DNA of 64,000 nt, from the NCBI RefSeq assembly GCF_003391395.1, contig NZ_CP024190.1:3286001-3350000 (forward strand), in the 5' to 3' direction. Below, in pieces: positions 1-8,781 of the stretch. This stretch comes from Mycobacterium marinum (GTDB lineage: Bacteria; Actinomycetota; Actinomycetes; Mycobacteriales; Mycobacteriaceae). Made by a program: the position numbers and the translations under genes. Below the pieces are notes generated by a model. It searched no databases. It had not been told where the DNA came from and saw only the letters and a list, made by a program, of their open reading frames with translations. Each line of letters opens with the position of its first letter. Positions within the stretch are counted from its first letter, which is position 1.

Positions 1-970
1 CGTCAGTGAAAACATCGCCATGCCCATGGAAATGCGACTCCAGATCGCCGGGCGCTTTGGTCATCCGCGAGCCGACGATGAACCCCAGCCCGGCCTCATC
101 CAACGCGGCCAGGTTCGATGCCGACAGCATGCCGGCATCAGCGGCGATCACCATCGGCGTGCCACCGAGATCATGGCGGGCCGCGAACGCGGTAACGACC
201 GGGATCAACATGGTCGTCTCGGCGGTGTTTCCCTCGAAACACCCGATCTCCACAGGGAATCCGCTGCGGTCGACCAACAACCCGACAACGATTTGCGGAT
301 CAACGCGACGCTCCTTAGAACACCCGATCTTGCGCAGGTCGTCCTCATTCTCGGCCTCGAAATACAAGGTGGTGACGTCATAGAGCAGAAGGCTCAAACC
401 GCCCCGATCCGCGGCGTGTGTGAAGCATTCGGCCGCGATCTGCTCCCGGTAGTTGCCGGTGTTGACCTTGGCGAGATGCCGTTGAATCGTCCTATAGGAC
501 ACAGTGTCTGCGCCGAGGTCGGCGAGTACTCGGGCAGCGGCGGCCTTGCTGGTGAGCTCGACGATCCGGGCGATCACCAAGTCCCGGAACACCGAGTCCT
601 CGATCACATCGAAGCCCAGCCAGTCATAAACCGTGCCGAGCACGTCGTAGAGCAACCGCGAATGTGTGGCCGCGGTACGCCCGGCCGGCACCGGAGCACC
701 CTGGGGCACACCTGGCGACAAGGACAAGGTACCCGAGCGCCAGTCGGCGACGCCATCGATGGACTGGGTGGTCCGAGCGTGCACCTCGATATCGAGAACG
801 CCTTGATCCTCGGCCACGATCCGGCGGGCCTGCTCAAGTAAGATTCCCAGCTAGGCATCGGTGTGCGCCGACCCCACATGCGCCAGGATTGTCTGCTGAC
901 CTCGATGTTTCCGCACGACCTGCACCGCCACCGCGCCCGAGGCCGTGCGCACCTTCCGCACGTACGCCAC
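1..970 (-). pseudogene. IS1634-family transposase, 5' part, with internal stop codon; cut by window edge
   Basis: Read on the minus strand from a GTG at 970, the frame gives VAYVRKVRTASGAVAVQ and continues through LLYDVLGTVYDWLGFDVIED, LLYDVTTLYFEAENEDD and VIAADAGMLSASNLAA to the window edge. This is the layout of the N-terminal and DDE regions of IS1634-type (IS4 superfamily) transposases; the YDVTTLYFE and ADAGM blocks hold the first two catalytic acidic positions. The only interruption seen is an amber codon (complement of 851-853) about 39 codons after the start, with the same frame resuming at once. The product is therefore probably not made full length, unless a downstream start is used. 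The 3' end lies outside the window. The opposite strand is also open here but encodes nothing recognisable. Confidence 0.8.
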
Positions 971-986
971 CGCCCGAAATTACCCG

Positions 987-1012
987 CTTAGTGCCCCAAA
1001 CAGGGCACTAAG
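987..1012. repeat. 10-bp perfect inverted repeat just upstream of the IS1634-type transposase
   Basis: CTTAGTGCCC at 987-996 is repeated inverted as GGGCACTAAG at 1003-1012 with a 6-base spacer. It lies 17 bases before the transposase start codon. It could be part of the element's end or a hairpin that shields the transposase from readthrough transcription; the sequence does not decide between these. Confidence 0.55.
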
Positions 1013-1104
1013 ATCACAGAACTCGCAGGTCAGCGAATCGCAGTTTCAAAAGACGGCCGAAGGTGACCTAAGTCAGGCCTGACTATCAGCGCAGAGCGCC
1101 TCTT

Positions 1105-1675
1105 TTCGGTGATCAGGTCGAGGTGGCGGCGATGGACGGATTCGGTGGCTACAAGACCGCGGCCACCGAGGTCTTGCCCGCAGCCACGCCGGCGATGGAT
1201 CCCTTCCATGTCGTGGCCCTGGCCGGGGCGAGGTTGGACCTGTGTCGCCAACGCATCCAGCAGCAGACCTGTGGGCACCGTGGCCGCACCGGGGATCCGC
1301 TCTACCGGGTGCGACGCACTCTGCGAATCCGCTACTCGCTGCTCACCGATCGCCAAAATCCCGGCTGGAAGCTATGTTCGCTGACGAAGCCGACCTCGCG
1401 GTGGAACTGTGCTGGGGCTTCTACCAGCGCCTGATCGCCGCCTAATCCCACGCCGACCGACGCCGAGGCAGGACCATGATGACTGCGATCTCAATACCCT
1501 GCGCACCGCCAGGCCTCCAACGGGCCCACCGAGGCCATCAACGGCCGCCTGGAAGCCCTACGACGCAACGCCCTCGGAACTCCGCAATCTGACCCACTAA
1601 CGAGTGCGTGGACTGATGCACTGCGGCAACTTGGCCCAATTGATCCATGCGCCCTGCTTACGGAAGTACCACTAA
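1105..1675 (+). pseudogene. Degenerate ISL3-family transposase fragment (C-terminal half)
   Basis: Starting at VEVAAMDGFGGYKTAAT this stretch matches, nearly word for word, the C-terminal half of the ISL3-type transposase copy lying just downstream (MDPFHVVALAGA, LDLCRQRIQQQTC, DPLYRVRRTLR). The reading frame then breaks: FADEADLAVELCWGFYQRL is in another frame, and NGPTEAINGRLEALRRNAL in a third after an apparent internal deletion. No N-terminal half is present. It is a separate, more decayed copy of a related element, abutting the next element at 1679. Nothing functional is expected from it. Confidence 0.8.
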
Positions 1676-1678
1676 AGC

Positions 1679-1701
1679 GGCTCTTCCGGAAATGGAGTGC
1701 A
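1679..1701 (+). repeat. Left terminal inverted repeat of the ISL3 element
   Basis: It begins GGCTCTTCCGGA and ends GAGTGCA. The right-end repeat read in reverse complement has the same two blocks, with differences only in the four or five bases between them. Confidence 0.85.
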
Positions 1702-1734
1702 GCCGTAGTTGGGGATGAGGGCGACGTTGGGGTC

Positions 1735-3147
1735 GTGACGGTGATCTGGGGCGGGCCCCGGTCGGCAGATGATGCTGGTTCCTACGCCTTAACGGCTACC
1801 GTGCCGGGGAACCCTGTGTCTGACCTTACGTCGTCTGCTGCTGCCGTTGTTGCTGACACGATCGTGCGGACCGTGGAGTTGGGCCTCACGATCACCGACG
1901 CGACTGTCGACGGTGATACCACGGTGGTGTTCTTGCGACCTGCTCGACGACGGTCAGCGCGGCTGCCCGGGCTGTGGTAGCGCGGGTGTCTACCGCGACA
2001 GCGTGGTGCGCAAGGTGACCGATGTGCCGGTGGTCGGGCATCCCTTGCGACTGCGGCTCCGGGTGCCGCGGTATCGCTGCATGGCCACCGGTTGTGATCG
2101 GGAGGTGTTCGCCCACAACACCTCCCGGCTTGCACACCCAGGCTGGTCGACCACCCGCCGCTGCGTTCGCTACATCCTGCGCCGGCTCATGATCGACCGC
2201 ATGACCGTCGCCGCGGTGGCCCGAGAGCTGGGGTTGTCCTGGGACACCGTCAACACCATCGCCTTGGATGCCAACCAACAGATCGTGTCCGCCAATACCA
2301 CCCGTTTGGATGGGGTGCGGGTCACCGGCGTCGACGAGCACCGCTGGTCGCACACCCGCAGTCGCCGCGGCGACGACGGGTTCGTCACCGTAATCATCGA
2401 CTTGACCCCGGTCCTGGACGGCACCGGCCGCCCACGACTTCTCGACCTGGTACCCGGTCGCTCTGCGGCAGAGCTGAAGACCTGGTTGGCCGCACAGACC
2501 ACGGACTTCCGCGACCGAGTCGAGGTGGTGGCCATGGACGGATTCGGCGGCTACAAGACCGCCGCCACCGAGCAGCTGCCCGAGGCCACCACGGTGATGG
2601 ACCCGTTTCACGTCGTGGCCTTGGCCGGCGCGAAATTGGACCTATGCCGCCAACGTATCCAGCAGCAGACCTGCGAACATCGCGACCGCAGCGGCGATCC
2701 GCTCTACGGGGTCCGCCGCACCCTGCGCACCCGACTCCCGCTGCTCAGCAGTCGCCAACAAGTCCGGTTGACCACGGCGTTCGCCATCGATGACCACCTG
2801 GCGGTCCCCAGGTGACCTGGAGCGTCTACCAACGCATCATTGCCGCCTACAGCCAGCCCGACCTGCGCCGCGGCAAGACTATGATGAGCGCGATCATCGA
2901 CTCACTACGCCGCGCAGTACCAGCCGCGCTCGAGGAACTGGCGCAACTGGGCCGCACCCTGTGGCGCCGCCGCACCGACGTGCTGGCCTACTTCGACCAC
3001 CACGCCGCCAACGGCCCCACCGAAGCCATCAACGGCCGACTAGAGACACTGCGCCGCAACACCCTGGGATTCAGGAATCTGACCCACTACCGAATCCGCT
3101 CACTGCTGCACTGCGGCAACCTCACCCGACAGATCGATGCACTCTAA
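1735..3147 (+). pseudogene. ISL3-family transposase with two frameshifts
   Basis: Three consecutive frames together give a normal ISL3 transposase. Frame one from GTG 1735 runs to about 1935 (N-terminal region). Frame two runs from about 1930 to 2815 and carries the zinc-finger-like Cys set (CPGCGS...CMATGC), the helix-turn-helix region (MTVAAVARELGLSWDTVN), and catalytic-domain motifs GVDEHRWSH, VAMDGFGGYKTA and MDPFHVVALAG. Frame three from about 2812 has NGPTEAINGRLETLRRNTLG and ends at 3147. The breaks fall near 1930 (FLR to CDLLDDGQ) and near 2810 (DDHLAV to VTWSVYQRI). The full protein is thus not made without frameshifting. Its sequence is typical of mycobacterial ISL3 elements. Confidence 0.85.
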
Positions 3148-3160
3148 ATCCGGAAGAGCC
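3138..3160 (-). repeat. Right terminal inverted repeat of the ISL3 element
   Basis: Read on the minus strand it begins GGCTCTTCCGGA, identical to the left end. It overlaps the last codons of the transposase frame, which ends at 3147. Confidence 0.85.
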
Positions 3161-3339
3161 TCCAAAGCTTCCCTGTGGCTCGCCACCCCGACAGCGATGA
3201 TGTTGGTGGTACTGCCAGCCCTCGCCACAGCAGCACCGGGAACCCCGCACCCAGAATCAGGCCGCAGTTTGCGCCCCATTGTGAGCGCGGCGCCGAGTGG
3301 ATTCTGTGGGTGGACGGGCGCAGCACCCCAGAACGCATC

Positions 3340-3882
3340 TCATGAACTCCTTGCCCCGCGCAGCAGTAGCTCGGTGACCATACCGGTGAAGTCGCTGCGG
3401 GCGATCCGCCCAGTATTCGCCGACCGCCCCGCACCGGCTACCAGGCTGAAGAACGCTTGGTTCAGCCAAAGGGTGGGCAGGTCACGTCGGAATTCGCCGC
3501 TACGCTGACCCCGCAGGAATAGCTGCCTGAGCTGAGCGTCGATCTCAGCCCAGCCCTCGGTCAATTGGTCTGATTCAAAATCTTGGGCCCGGATGTAGAG
3601 CAACCTGAGATAACCGGATACTGGGCGGCAGGCCGCCACTAACCGCTGTAGCGCTTCTGCGGCGGTTCCCTCCTGACATCGCGAGATCGTCATCGCTTCG
3701 CCCAACTGGGAGATCGCCAATCGATCTAGCGCCTCGAGGAGGGCGCCTCGCTTGGCAAAATGCCGGTGCAGGGTCGCTCGACTTACGCCGACCGCAGCAG
3801 CAATCTCGTCCTGGGTTGCGGTCGGCCGCTTGCCGAGGCATTCTGCCGCCTCCCGGAGTATCCGATCACGGTCTACTGACAT
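3340..3882 (-). CDS. TetR/AcrR-family transcriptional regulator
   Basis: The 180-residue product has an N-terminal TetR DNA-binding domain: helix-turn-helix TQDEIAAAVGVSRATLHRHFAKRGALLEAL at about residues 23-52, followed by an all-helical ligand/dimerisation domain. The ATG at 3882 is preferred over an upstream TTG at 3891. The ligand cannot be told from sequence. A clear paralogue lies at 5278-5775 on the same strand; the two share DEI.AA.GVS, LVAAC.PV.GYL and F.SLV.GAG blocks, so this is a local duplication. The gene sits alone beside the insertion-sequence remains, and its target genes are unknown. The upstream region (3883-3960) is AT-rich with a run of alternating A and T, a likely promoter. 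Confidence 0.85.
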   Translation of the reverse strand: MSVDRDRILREAAECLGKRPTATQDEIAAAVGVSRATLHRHFAKRGALLEALDRLAISQLGEAMTISRCQEGTAAEALQRLVAACRPVSGYLRLLYIRAQDFESDQLTEGWAEIDAQLRQLFLRGQRSGEFRRDLPTLWLNQAFFSLVAGAGRSANTGRIARSDFTGMVTELLLRGARSS

Positions 3883-4092
3883 GACTGACAAATATATATC
3901 TGCAGAACAAGATGCAATCTATAAATGGGAAACGGTGTCCCATCTATAGATTCGGCGCAAGCCGATGCAACCGTGCTCTTGCACGGGTCGATCGGCCGCG
4001 GTCACTGGGGTTGGCACCTGGCCCCGGCGGACTTGCTAGGCGATGGCTGATTCGTGTTGCTGTGCACCCGGCCAGTTACACCGCCCGACCTC

Positions 4093-5286
4093 TCACCCTC
4101 CATACCCTCGATCGGGCAGCACCTCCATACCCAGAACGAGGGCGGCCGCCTCGTCCAGGGACAGGCGTCTGCCCTGGTTGGTGGCGGTGCGGTAGTCGGC
4201 TTCGGAAAGTTGCTTGCGGACTTGGCGTTCGCATTGTTCGTGGAATGGCCCCACGTGTGCCGAGACGGCGCCGCCGGCGCCGGCAGCGCGGCTGACGGCG
4301 GCTGCGGCGGCCATCAAAATCGCGGCGCGCCGCGGATCATTTCCGGCCGCGGCAATCCAGGAACTCGTCTCCAGAAATGTCGCGCAGGTGATGGTGTCGT
4401 TGATCGTCCGCGACAGTTGCAGGCCTTCGCGAACCGCGTGCTCGGCCAGGTCCAGTTGCCCCAGCGCCAGGCGACTGGCCGCGAGACCTTCCAAGAGGTA
4501 GGTCCGCAAGACGATGTCCTGGCCGTGGGCTTCGGACAGGACGAGGCCCTGCTCGGCGTGGGCCACCGCGGTGTGGGCGTCATTGGCGGCAGCCGACGTC
4601 CATATCATCACCAGGCGGGCATAGATTTGCACCCGGAATTCATCGGCGCTAGCCAGCGACTGCTCGGCCAAGGACCGCGCCACGTCTAGCTCGCCGCGCA
4701 ACATGGCGACGGCCGCCGTATTGGTGTTCAAGTGAGCGAGCGCGTAGGGGTCGGTCACGGTGGTGAGCAGTTCACCGGCTTCTGCTTGTCGAGCGGCCAT
4801 GGTGGGCATATCGACCTGTAAAAAAGCCAACATGGCCACGTTGATGATCGCGCGCAGTCGCGCCGCGGTGGGTTCGGCGGGGGCGGCGTCAAGGGCCTTT
4901 TCGATCCATCGGCGCCCTTGCTGCAGCATCCCGATAGCGGTCCAGGGAGCGCGTAGGTTGGTGGCCATTTCCACGGCATCGGCGGGTGCAACGGTCAGCG
5001 CAACCTGCAGCGCTTCTTGCAGGTTGGGCATCTCCCGCCGCAGGCGGTGAAGCCAGTCGAGTTGATGTTCACCAAACCATTCCTCGCAGGCTTGCCCACA
5101 CCGACAAGGTTGACTTACCGATTCCACCGATCCCGGTCAACGTCACCAGTCGCGAATTCAAGATCAACTCGTTGAGTTCGGCCAGTTCGGCCTCACGGCC
5201 GACAAACCCGACAAGCGGTGGCGGCAGATTCCCCTGTGTCGGCGCTCTGACTCCGTCAAGGGTCGCTCGTCGCGAATTCACCCACA
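4093..5286 (-). pseudogene. Remnant of a large AAA/NB-ARC ATPase-TPR regulator, internally deleted
   Basis: Two fragments of one gene type are visible on the minus strand. The upstream piece (about 5120-5286) has PPPLVGFVGRE and the P-loop LVTLTGIGGIGKST, then runs out of frame. The downstream piece (4093-5127, up to 344 codons) resumes at WLHRLRREMPNLQEAL and carries the helical TPR-like repeats and the C-terminal region typical of mycobacterial LuxR-type ATPase regulators (compare the Rv0890c/Rv2488c type). The rest of the ATPase domain, the sensor region and any cyclase or HTH domain are missing. The 5' end is fused into the neighbouring truncated TetR gene. I infer one or more deletions and no function. 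Confidence 0.75.
5149..5160. repeat. 12-bp direct repeat, copy 1 (copy 2 at 5269-5280)
   Basis: GTCGCGAATTCA occurs here and again at 5269-5280, exactly 120 bp apart. Both copies are read in the same frame by the regulator remnant (as part of LNSRL and VNSRR). The second copy lies at the junction with the truncated TetR gene, so it may mark a recombination or deletion end point, or it may be chance. Confidence 0.5.
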
Positions 5287-5775
5287 TGATTTCTGCTTTG
5301 TTCCCCGCCCATGCTGAACGGACCACCCTGCGCCCGAGACGAGGCTGAAAAACGCTTCGGTGAGCCAGCCCGCGGTCACGTCGGTGCGGAATTCTCCGGC
5401 GCGTTGGCGGCGCAGGAAAATCTCCTCGATCTCGGAGTTGATTTCACGCCACTCGGCAACCGACTTCCGGGTCTCAAAGCTTTGACCTTGCACGTAGCGC
5501 AGCGTCAGGTAGCCCGCGACCGGCTCGCACGCGGCAACCAGTATCCGCAGCGCATCGGTAGGTGAATATTCTTGCCAGTGAGAGGTTTTCAGCGCATCAC
5601 GCATCTGCTCGATGGCCGCGTGATCCAGCGCCTCGAGCAATGCGGTGCGTCCGTCGAAGTGGCGGTACAGCGTTGAGTGGCTGACCCCCGCGGCAGCGCC
5701 GATTTCATCCAGGGTGGCGTTGGGCCGCCTGCTGAGATGGTCGGCTGCGGCGCGCAGCAGACGCTCGGTTTCCAC
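5278..5775 (-). pseudogene. TetR-family regulator, C-terminally truncated
   Basis: From a GTG at 5775 this frame encodes an intact TetR DNA-binding domain (ATLDEIGAAAGVSHSTLYRHF, about residues 20-40) and most of the helical C-terminal domain. It matches the paralogue at 3340-3882 through the F.SLVSGAG block. It then diverges into QHGRGTKQKSCG and stops, whereas the paralogue continues with a further helix (DFTGMVTELLLRGA). The truncation point coincides with the junction to the decayed ATPase regulator. It is 165 codons long against 180 for the paralogue. A protein could still be made and bind DNA, so calling it a pseudogene is a judgement. Confidence 0.6.
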
Positions 5776-6055
5776 TCAAACCCCCACTTGGCTTCTACTT
5801 CATCTATGGCATTCGGTGCTACTGGTCATACCGAGCACCCTTCCGCACCTGCCACCCGGCACAACCACGCGCGGGAGTGAAACCGTGGATCCGCCTGGTA
5901 AGGCGGGTGCTTTTGAAGACCTCAGTCTAGATTCCAGGCTTGCGTCTCGCGGCAAGTCTGGGTGACTTCGCCGCGCCGCGCGCGTGCACAGCTACCTACA
6001 CAGGCCCAACACGCACCGCCCGAATCCGCTCCCACCAGCTAAACTGGGCCAGACC

Positions 6056-6340
6056 ATGTCGGCGCCAGCTTTGCCATCTCCAGTTGCTGCTGAGCCCAGC
6101 CGGGCCCGCAGGCCCAACTGGCCGCGCGTGCTACTTGCCGCACCAGCGCTGGTGGCGGCAACCGCATGGCTCCCACCCACCCCCGGCGTCACGGCCAGTC
6201 CAACCGCGACCAACTCCGCCAAGGTCGACACACAAACCAACCCCACTGAGCCACAACACAGTTGGACTTCCCTGACCGCACAAGAAGAACGAGGATGCAG
6301 CAGCGGACGCGGCGTATGGTGGCGCTGCGGGCGAGATTGA
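6056..6340 (+). CDS. Small hypothetical exported or membrane-anchored protein
   Basis: An ATG at 6056 opens a 94-residue frame with a basic stretch (RARRPNWPR) followed by a hydrophobic segment (VLLAAPALVAATAWL) and a polar Thr/Asn-rich tail ending WWRCGRD. This is the layout of a short signal-anchored protein. No family is recognised. There is no convincing ribosome binding site, and the opposite strand is also open across part of the region, so the gene may not be real. It sits in the 590-bp space between the truncated TetR gene and the convergent membrane-protein gene at 6369. Confidence 0.3.
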   Translation: MSAPALPSPVAAEPSRARRPNWPRVLLAAPALVAATAWLPPTPGVTASPTATNSAKVDTQTNPTEPQHSWTSLTAQEERGCSSGRGVWWRCGRD

Positions 6341-6368
6341 ACCCCGCGCCAAACACCATCGCCCGACG

Positions 6369-6857
6369 CTAGAACTCAACAATCAATACCCACACCAGGG
6401 CGGCTGCCACCAACAACAGCGCGGTCAGAATCGCCGCGCGCACAATCGCGGACTGCCGATGGAACCAGTCACGCAGCTGGGCGAACCGCCAATCGGTCCA
6501 GCCATACGCGCGCGCGGCCCAATCGGACTCGATCGCCAGGACACGGAACGCGACCAGGACCGCAGGAATGCCCAGCTCCGGCAGCAGCACCATGAGAGGT
6601 ACGGATGCGATCAGCAGCGCCGCACCGAAGACGGCGAGCAGTACGCGAAGCACCATCGGCTTGGCCCGCGCTCGGTCTCGGTAGGCGAGCACGCGCGCGA
6701 ATGCCGCATCGCGAGTCGTGGCCGCGGGGTTGCAGTCGCCTGAGTCCACGGATACCCCTGCCTCGAGCCGATCGACGGGCCCGCTAGGCACGGACTTTAG
6801 TGGACCGATAGGCCAGCCAAGGGGTGATCGGTGCGTCGCCGGGGTGGCCGAGGCCAC
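6369..6857 (-). CDS. Conserved membrane protein (Rv1924c-like, PGPGW-type)
   Basis: The 162-residue protein has a basic cytoplasmic stretch (YRDRARAKPMVLR), a pair of hydrophobic segments (VLLAVFGAALLIASVPLMVLL and GIPAVLVAFRVLAI), a conserved-looking SDWAARAYGWTDWRF loop and a C-terminal membrane helix (AAILTALLLVAAALVWVL). The arrangement resembles the short PGPGW/TIGR02611-type membrane proteins. In M. tuberculosis, Rv1924c lies beside fadD31 in the same divergent arrangement, so this is taken as its orthologue. Function is unknown. The start is uncertain: GTG 6857 is used, but about 35 residues of low-complexity sequence precede the basic stretch and an internal start is possible. Confidence 0.7.
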   Translation of the reverse strand: MASATPATHRSPLGWPIGPLKSVPSGPVDRLEAGVSVDSGDCNPAATTRDAAFARVLAYRDRARAKPMVLRVLLAVFGAALLIASVPLMVLLPELGIPAVLVAFRVLAIESDWAARAYGWTDWRFAQLRDWFHRQSAIVRAAILTALLLVAAALVWVLIVEF

Positions 6858-6903
6858 AAGGTGCTTGCGGTGCCAGACCTGCGCGGTTGCTTAGACTGCG
6901 GTT

Positions 6904-8778
6904 ATGAATGACGGTTCCCGGCAGGACTCCGCGGCTCCAAAAGGCCTGCTAGAGATCGAGGACTGCCTGGATGCCGGCGGCAACATCGAGCTGCCGCCGG
7001 GCACCACGCTGATCTCTCTCATTGAACGCAACATTGCCAATGTCGGCGACTCGGTGGCGTATCGCTACCTGGACCACAATCGGACGGCGCAGGGGCACGC
7101 CCTGGAGGTCACCTGGTCAGAATTCGGCGTCCGGTTGCAGGCCATCGGTGCCCATGTGCAGAAGTTCGCCGGCGACGGTGATCGGGTTGCGATTCTCGCG
7201 CCGCAGGGCATTGACTACGTCGCCGGGTTCTATGCGGCGATCAAGGCGGGCACGATCGCGGTACCGCTGTTCGCACCCGAACTCCCCGGCCACGCTGAAC
7301 GTCTCGATACCGCGCTGCGCGACTCGGAACCTACGGTCGTGCTCACCACCGGCGCGGCAAAGCCTGCCATCGAGGAGTTTCTGGCGAACCTTTCCCACCT
7401 ACGCAGGCCGCACATCATCACCATCGATGATGTGCCGGATTCGGCGGGGGAGTCTTTCGTTCCGGTCGAGCTCGACATCGATGCCGTTTCGCACCTGCAG
7501 TACACGTCCGGATCGACACGTCCACCGGTCGGTGTGGAGATCACCCACCGTGCCGTGGGCACCAACCTGGTGCAGATGATCCTGTCCATCGACCTGTTGA
7601 ACCGCAACACGCATGGCGTCAGCTGGTTGCCGCTGTACCACGACATGGGTTTGTCCATGATTGGCTTTCCCGCGGTGTACGGCGGGCACTCCACACTCAT
7701 GTCGCCGACTGCGTTTGTCCGCAGACCGCAACGATGGATCCATGCCTTGTCGGCTGGATCGCGCACCGGACGCGTGGTCACCGCAGCGCCAAACTTCGCC
7801 TACGAATGGGCGGCCCAGCGTGGTCTACTCACACCCGGCGACGACGTCGATCTGAGCAATGTCGTACTGATCATCGGTTCGGAGCCGGTCAGCATCGATG
7901 CCGTCACGACGTTCAACAAGGCGTTCGCGCCCTACGGGCTACCGCGCACAGCGTTCAAACCCTCCTACGGGATCGCAGAGGCGACGCTGCTGGTGGCAAC
8001 CATCGACCATGCCGCTGAGCCCACGGTCGTCTACCTCGACCGCGAACAGCTGGGCGCCGGTCACGCCGTACGCGTGGCCGCCGACGCACCCAACGCGGTG
8101 CTTCAGGTGTCCTGCGGCCGCGTCGCCCGCAGCTTGTGGGCCGTGATCGTCGATCCCGATACCGGCACCGAATTGCGTGACGGCGAAGTCGGCGAAATCT
8201 GGCTGCAAGGCAACAACGTCGGTCGCGGTTACTGGGGACGGCCCGAAGACACCGAGCGGGTGTTTGGCGCCAAGCTGCATTCGCAGCTCGACGAAGCTAG
8301 CCACGCCGCCGGCGCCGCGGTCGACGGCGCCTGGCTAAGAACCGGTGACCTGGGCGTCTACCTCGACGGCGAACTGTATGTCACCGGCCGAATCGCCGAT
8401 CTGATCGTCATCGATGGACACAACCACTATCCCCAGGACATCGAGGCCACCGTTGCCGAGGCCTCACCCATGGTCCGGCGGGGATATGTGACAGCGTTCG
8501 CGGCACCCGCCAACGAATTGCCTACGGCCCAAGACTCGGATAGCCACAACACCAGCCCACAGCTGGTCGTCATCGCCGAACGGGCGGCCGGAACCAGCCG
8601 CGACGATCCACAGCCCGCGATCCAAGCCATCCGCGCCGCGGTGGCAAACCGCCATGGATTGGCGGTGGCCGAAGTGCGTTTCCTTCCCGCCGGCGCCATT
8701 CCGCGCACGACCAGCGGCAAGTTGGCTCGGCGGGCATGCCGCGGCCAATACCTCGGCGGGGTATTGGGAGTGCACTAG
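6904..8778 (+). CDS. fadD31: Fatty-acyl-AMP ligase / acyl-CoA synthetase, FadD31-like
   Basis: The 624-residue ANL-superfamily adenylating enzyme activates a fatty acid with ATP. Visible motifs are the P-loop YTSGSTRPPVGVEITH, SWLPLYHDMGLSMIGFP, KPSYGIAEATLLVAT, GEVGEIWLQGNNVGRGYWG, the hinge region WLRTGDLGVYLDGELYVTGR, and the C-terminal catalytic-lysine region PRTTSGKLARRACR. The STRPP and SWLPLYHDMGL forms are those of the long-chain acyl-AMP ligase (FAAL) subgroup that usually loads polyketide synthases, but no PKS gene lies nearby. Neighbours (Rv1924c-like upstream, mpt63 further on) match the fadD31 locus of M. tuberculosis. Substrate unknown. Confidence 0.88.
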   Translation: MNDGSRQDSAAPKGLLEIEDCLDAGGNIELPPGTTLISLIERNIANVGDSVAYRYLDHNRTAQGHALEVTWSEFGVRLQAIGAHVQKFAGDGDRVAILAPQGIDYVAGFYAAIKAGTIAVPLFAPELPGHAERLDTALRDSEPTVVLTTGAAKPAIEEFLANLSHLRRPHIITIDDVPDSAGESFVPVELDIDAVSHLQYTSGSTRPPVGVEITHRAVGTNLVQMILSIDLLNRNTHGVSWLPLYHDMGLSMIGFPAVYGGHSTLMSPTAFVRRPQRWIHALSAGSRTGRVVTAAPNFAYEWAAQRGLLTPGDDVDLSNVVLIIGSEPVSIDAVTTFNKAFAPYGLPRTAFKPSYGIAEATLLVATIDHAAEPTVVYLDREQLGAGHAVRVAADAPNAVLQVSCGRVARSLWAVIVDPDTGTELRDGEVGEIWLQGNNVGRGYWGRPEDTERVFGAKLHSQLDEASHAAGAAVDGAWLRTGDLGVYLDGELYVTGRIADLIVIDGHNHYPQDIEATVAEASPMVRRGYVTAFAAPANELPTAQDSDSHNTSPQLVVIAERAAGTSRDDPQPAIQAIRAAVANRHGLAVAEVRFLPAGAIPRTTSGKLARRACRGQYLGGVLGVH

Positions 8779-8781
8779 CAC

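Larger units (their letters stand above)
1679..3160 (+). mobile_element. ISL3-family insertion sequence, about 1.48 kb, both ends present
   Basis: The ends are matching terminal inverted repeats at 1679-1701 and 3138-3160: the outer 12 bases (GGCTCTTCCGGA) and the inner GAGTGCA are identical on the two sides. Between them lies an ISL3-type transposase broken by two frameshifts. ISL3 elements usually duplicate 8 bp of target. Here the flanks are ACTAAAGC (1671-1678) and TCCAAAGC (3161-3168), equal at 6 of 8 positions, which fits a decayed target duplication. Size and gene direction suit the family. The element is probably immobile unless a related transposase acts in trans. Confidence 0.85.

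Noticed and set aside
20..841. Long open frame on the plus strand at the left edge
   Set aside because: It is the antisense shadow of the IS1634-type transposase; the minus strand gives recognisable transposase blocks while this frame gives none.
3137..3508. Plus-strand frame after the ISL3 element
   Set aside because: It begins within the element's end and runs antisense through the C-terminus of the TetR gene; no family resemblance or ribosome binding site.
5149..5280. 12-bp repeat as a possible attachment site
   Set aside because: The two copies are only 120 bp apart, and no integrase, tRNA or phage gene is present; a deletion scar or chance is more likely.
5992..6246. Minus-strand frame with a hydrophobic stretch in the 5.9-6.3 kb gap
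   Set aside because: It is antisense to the slightly better small exported-protein candidate and has no start signal; neither is strong.
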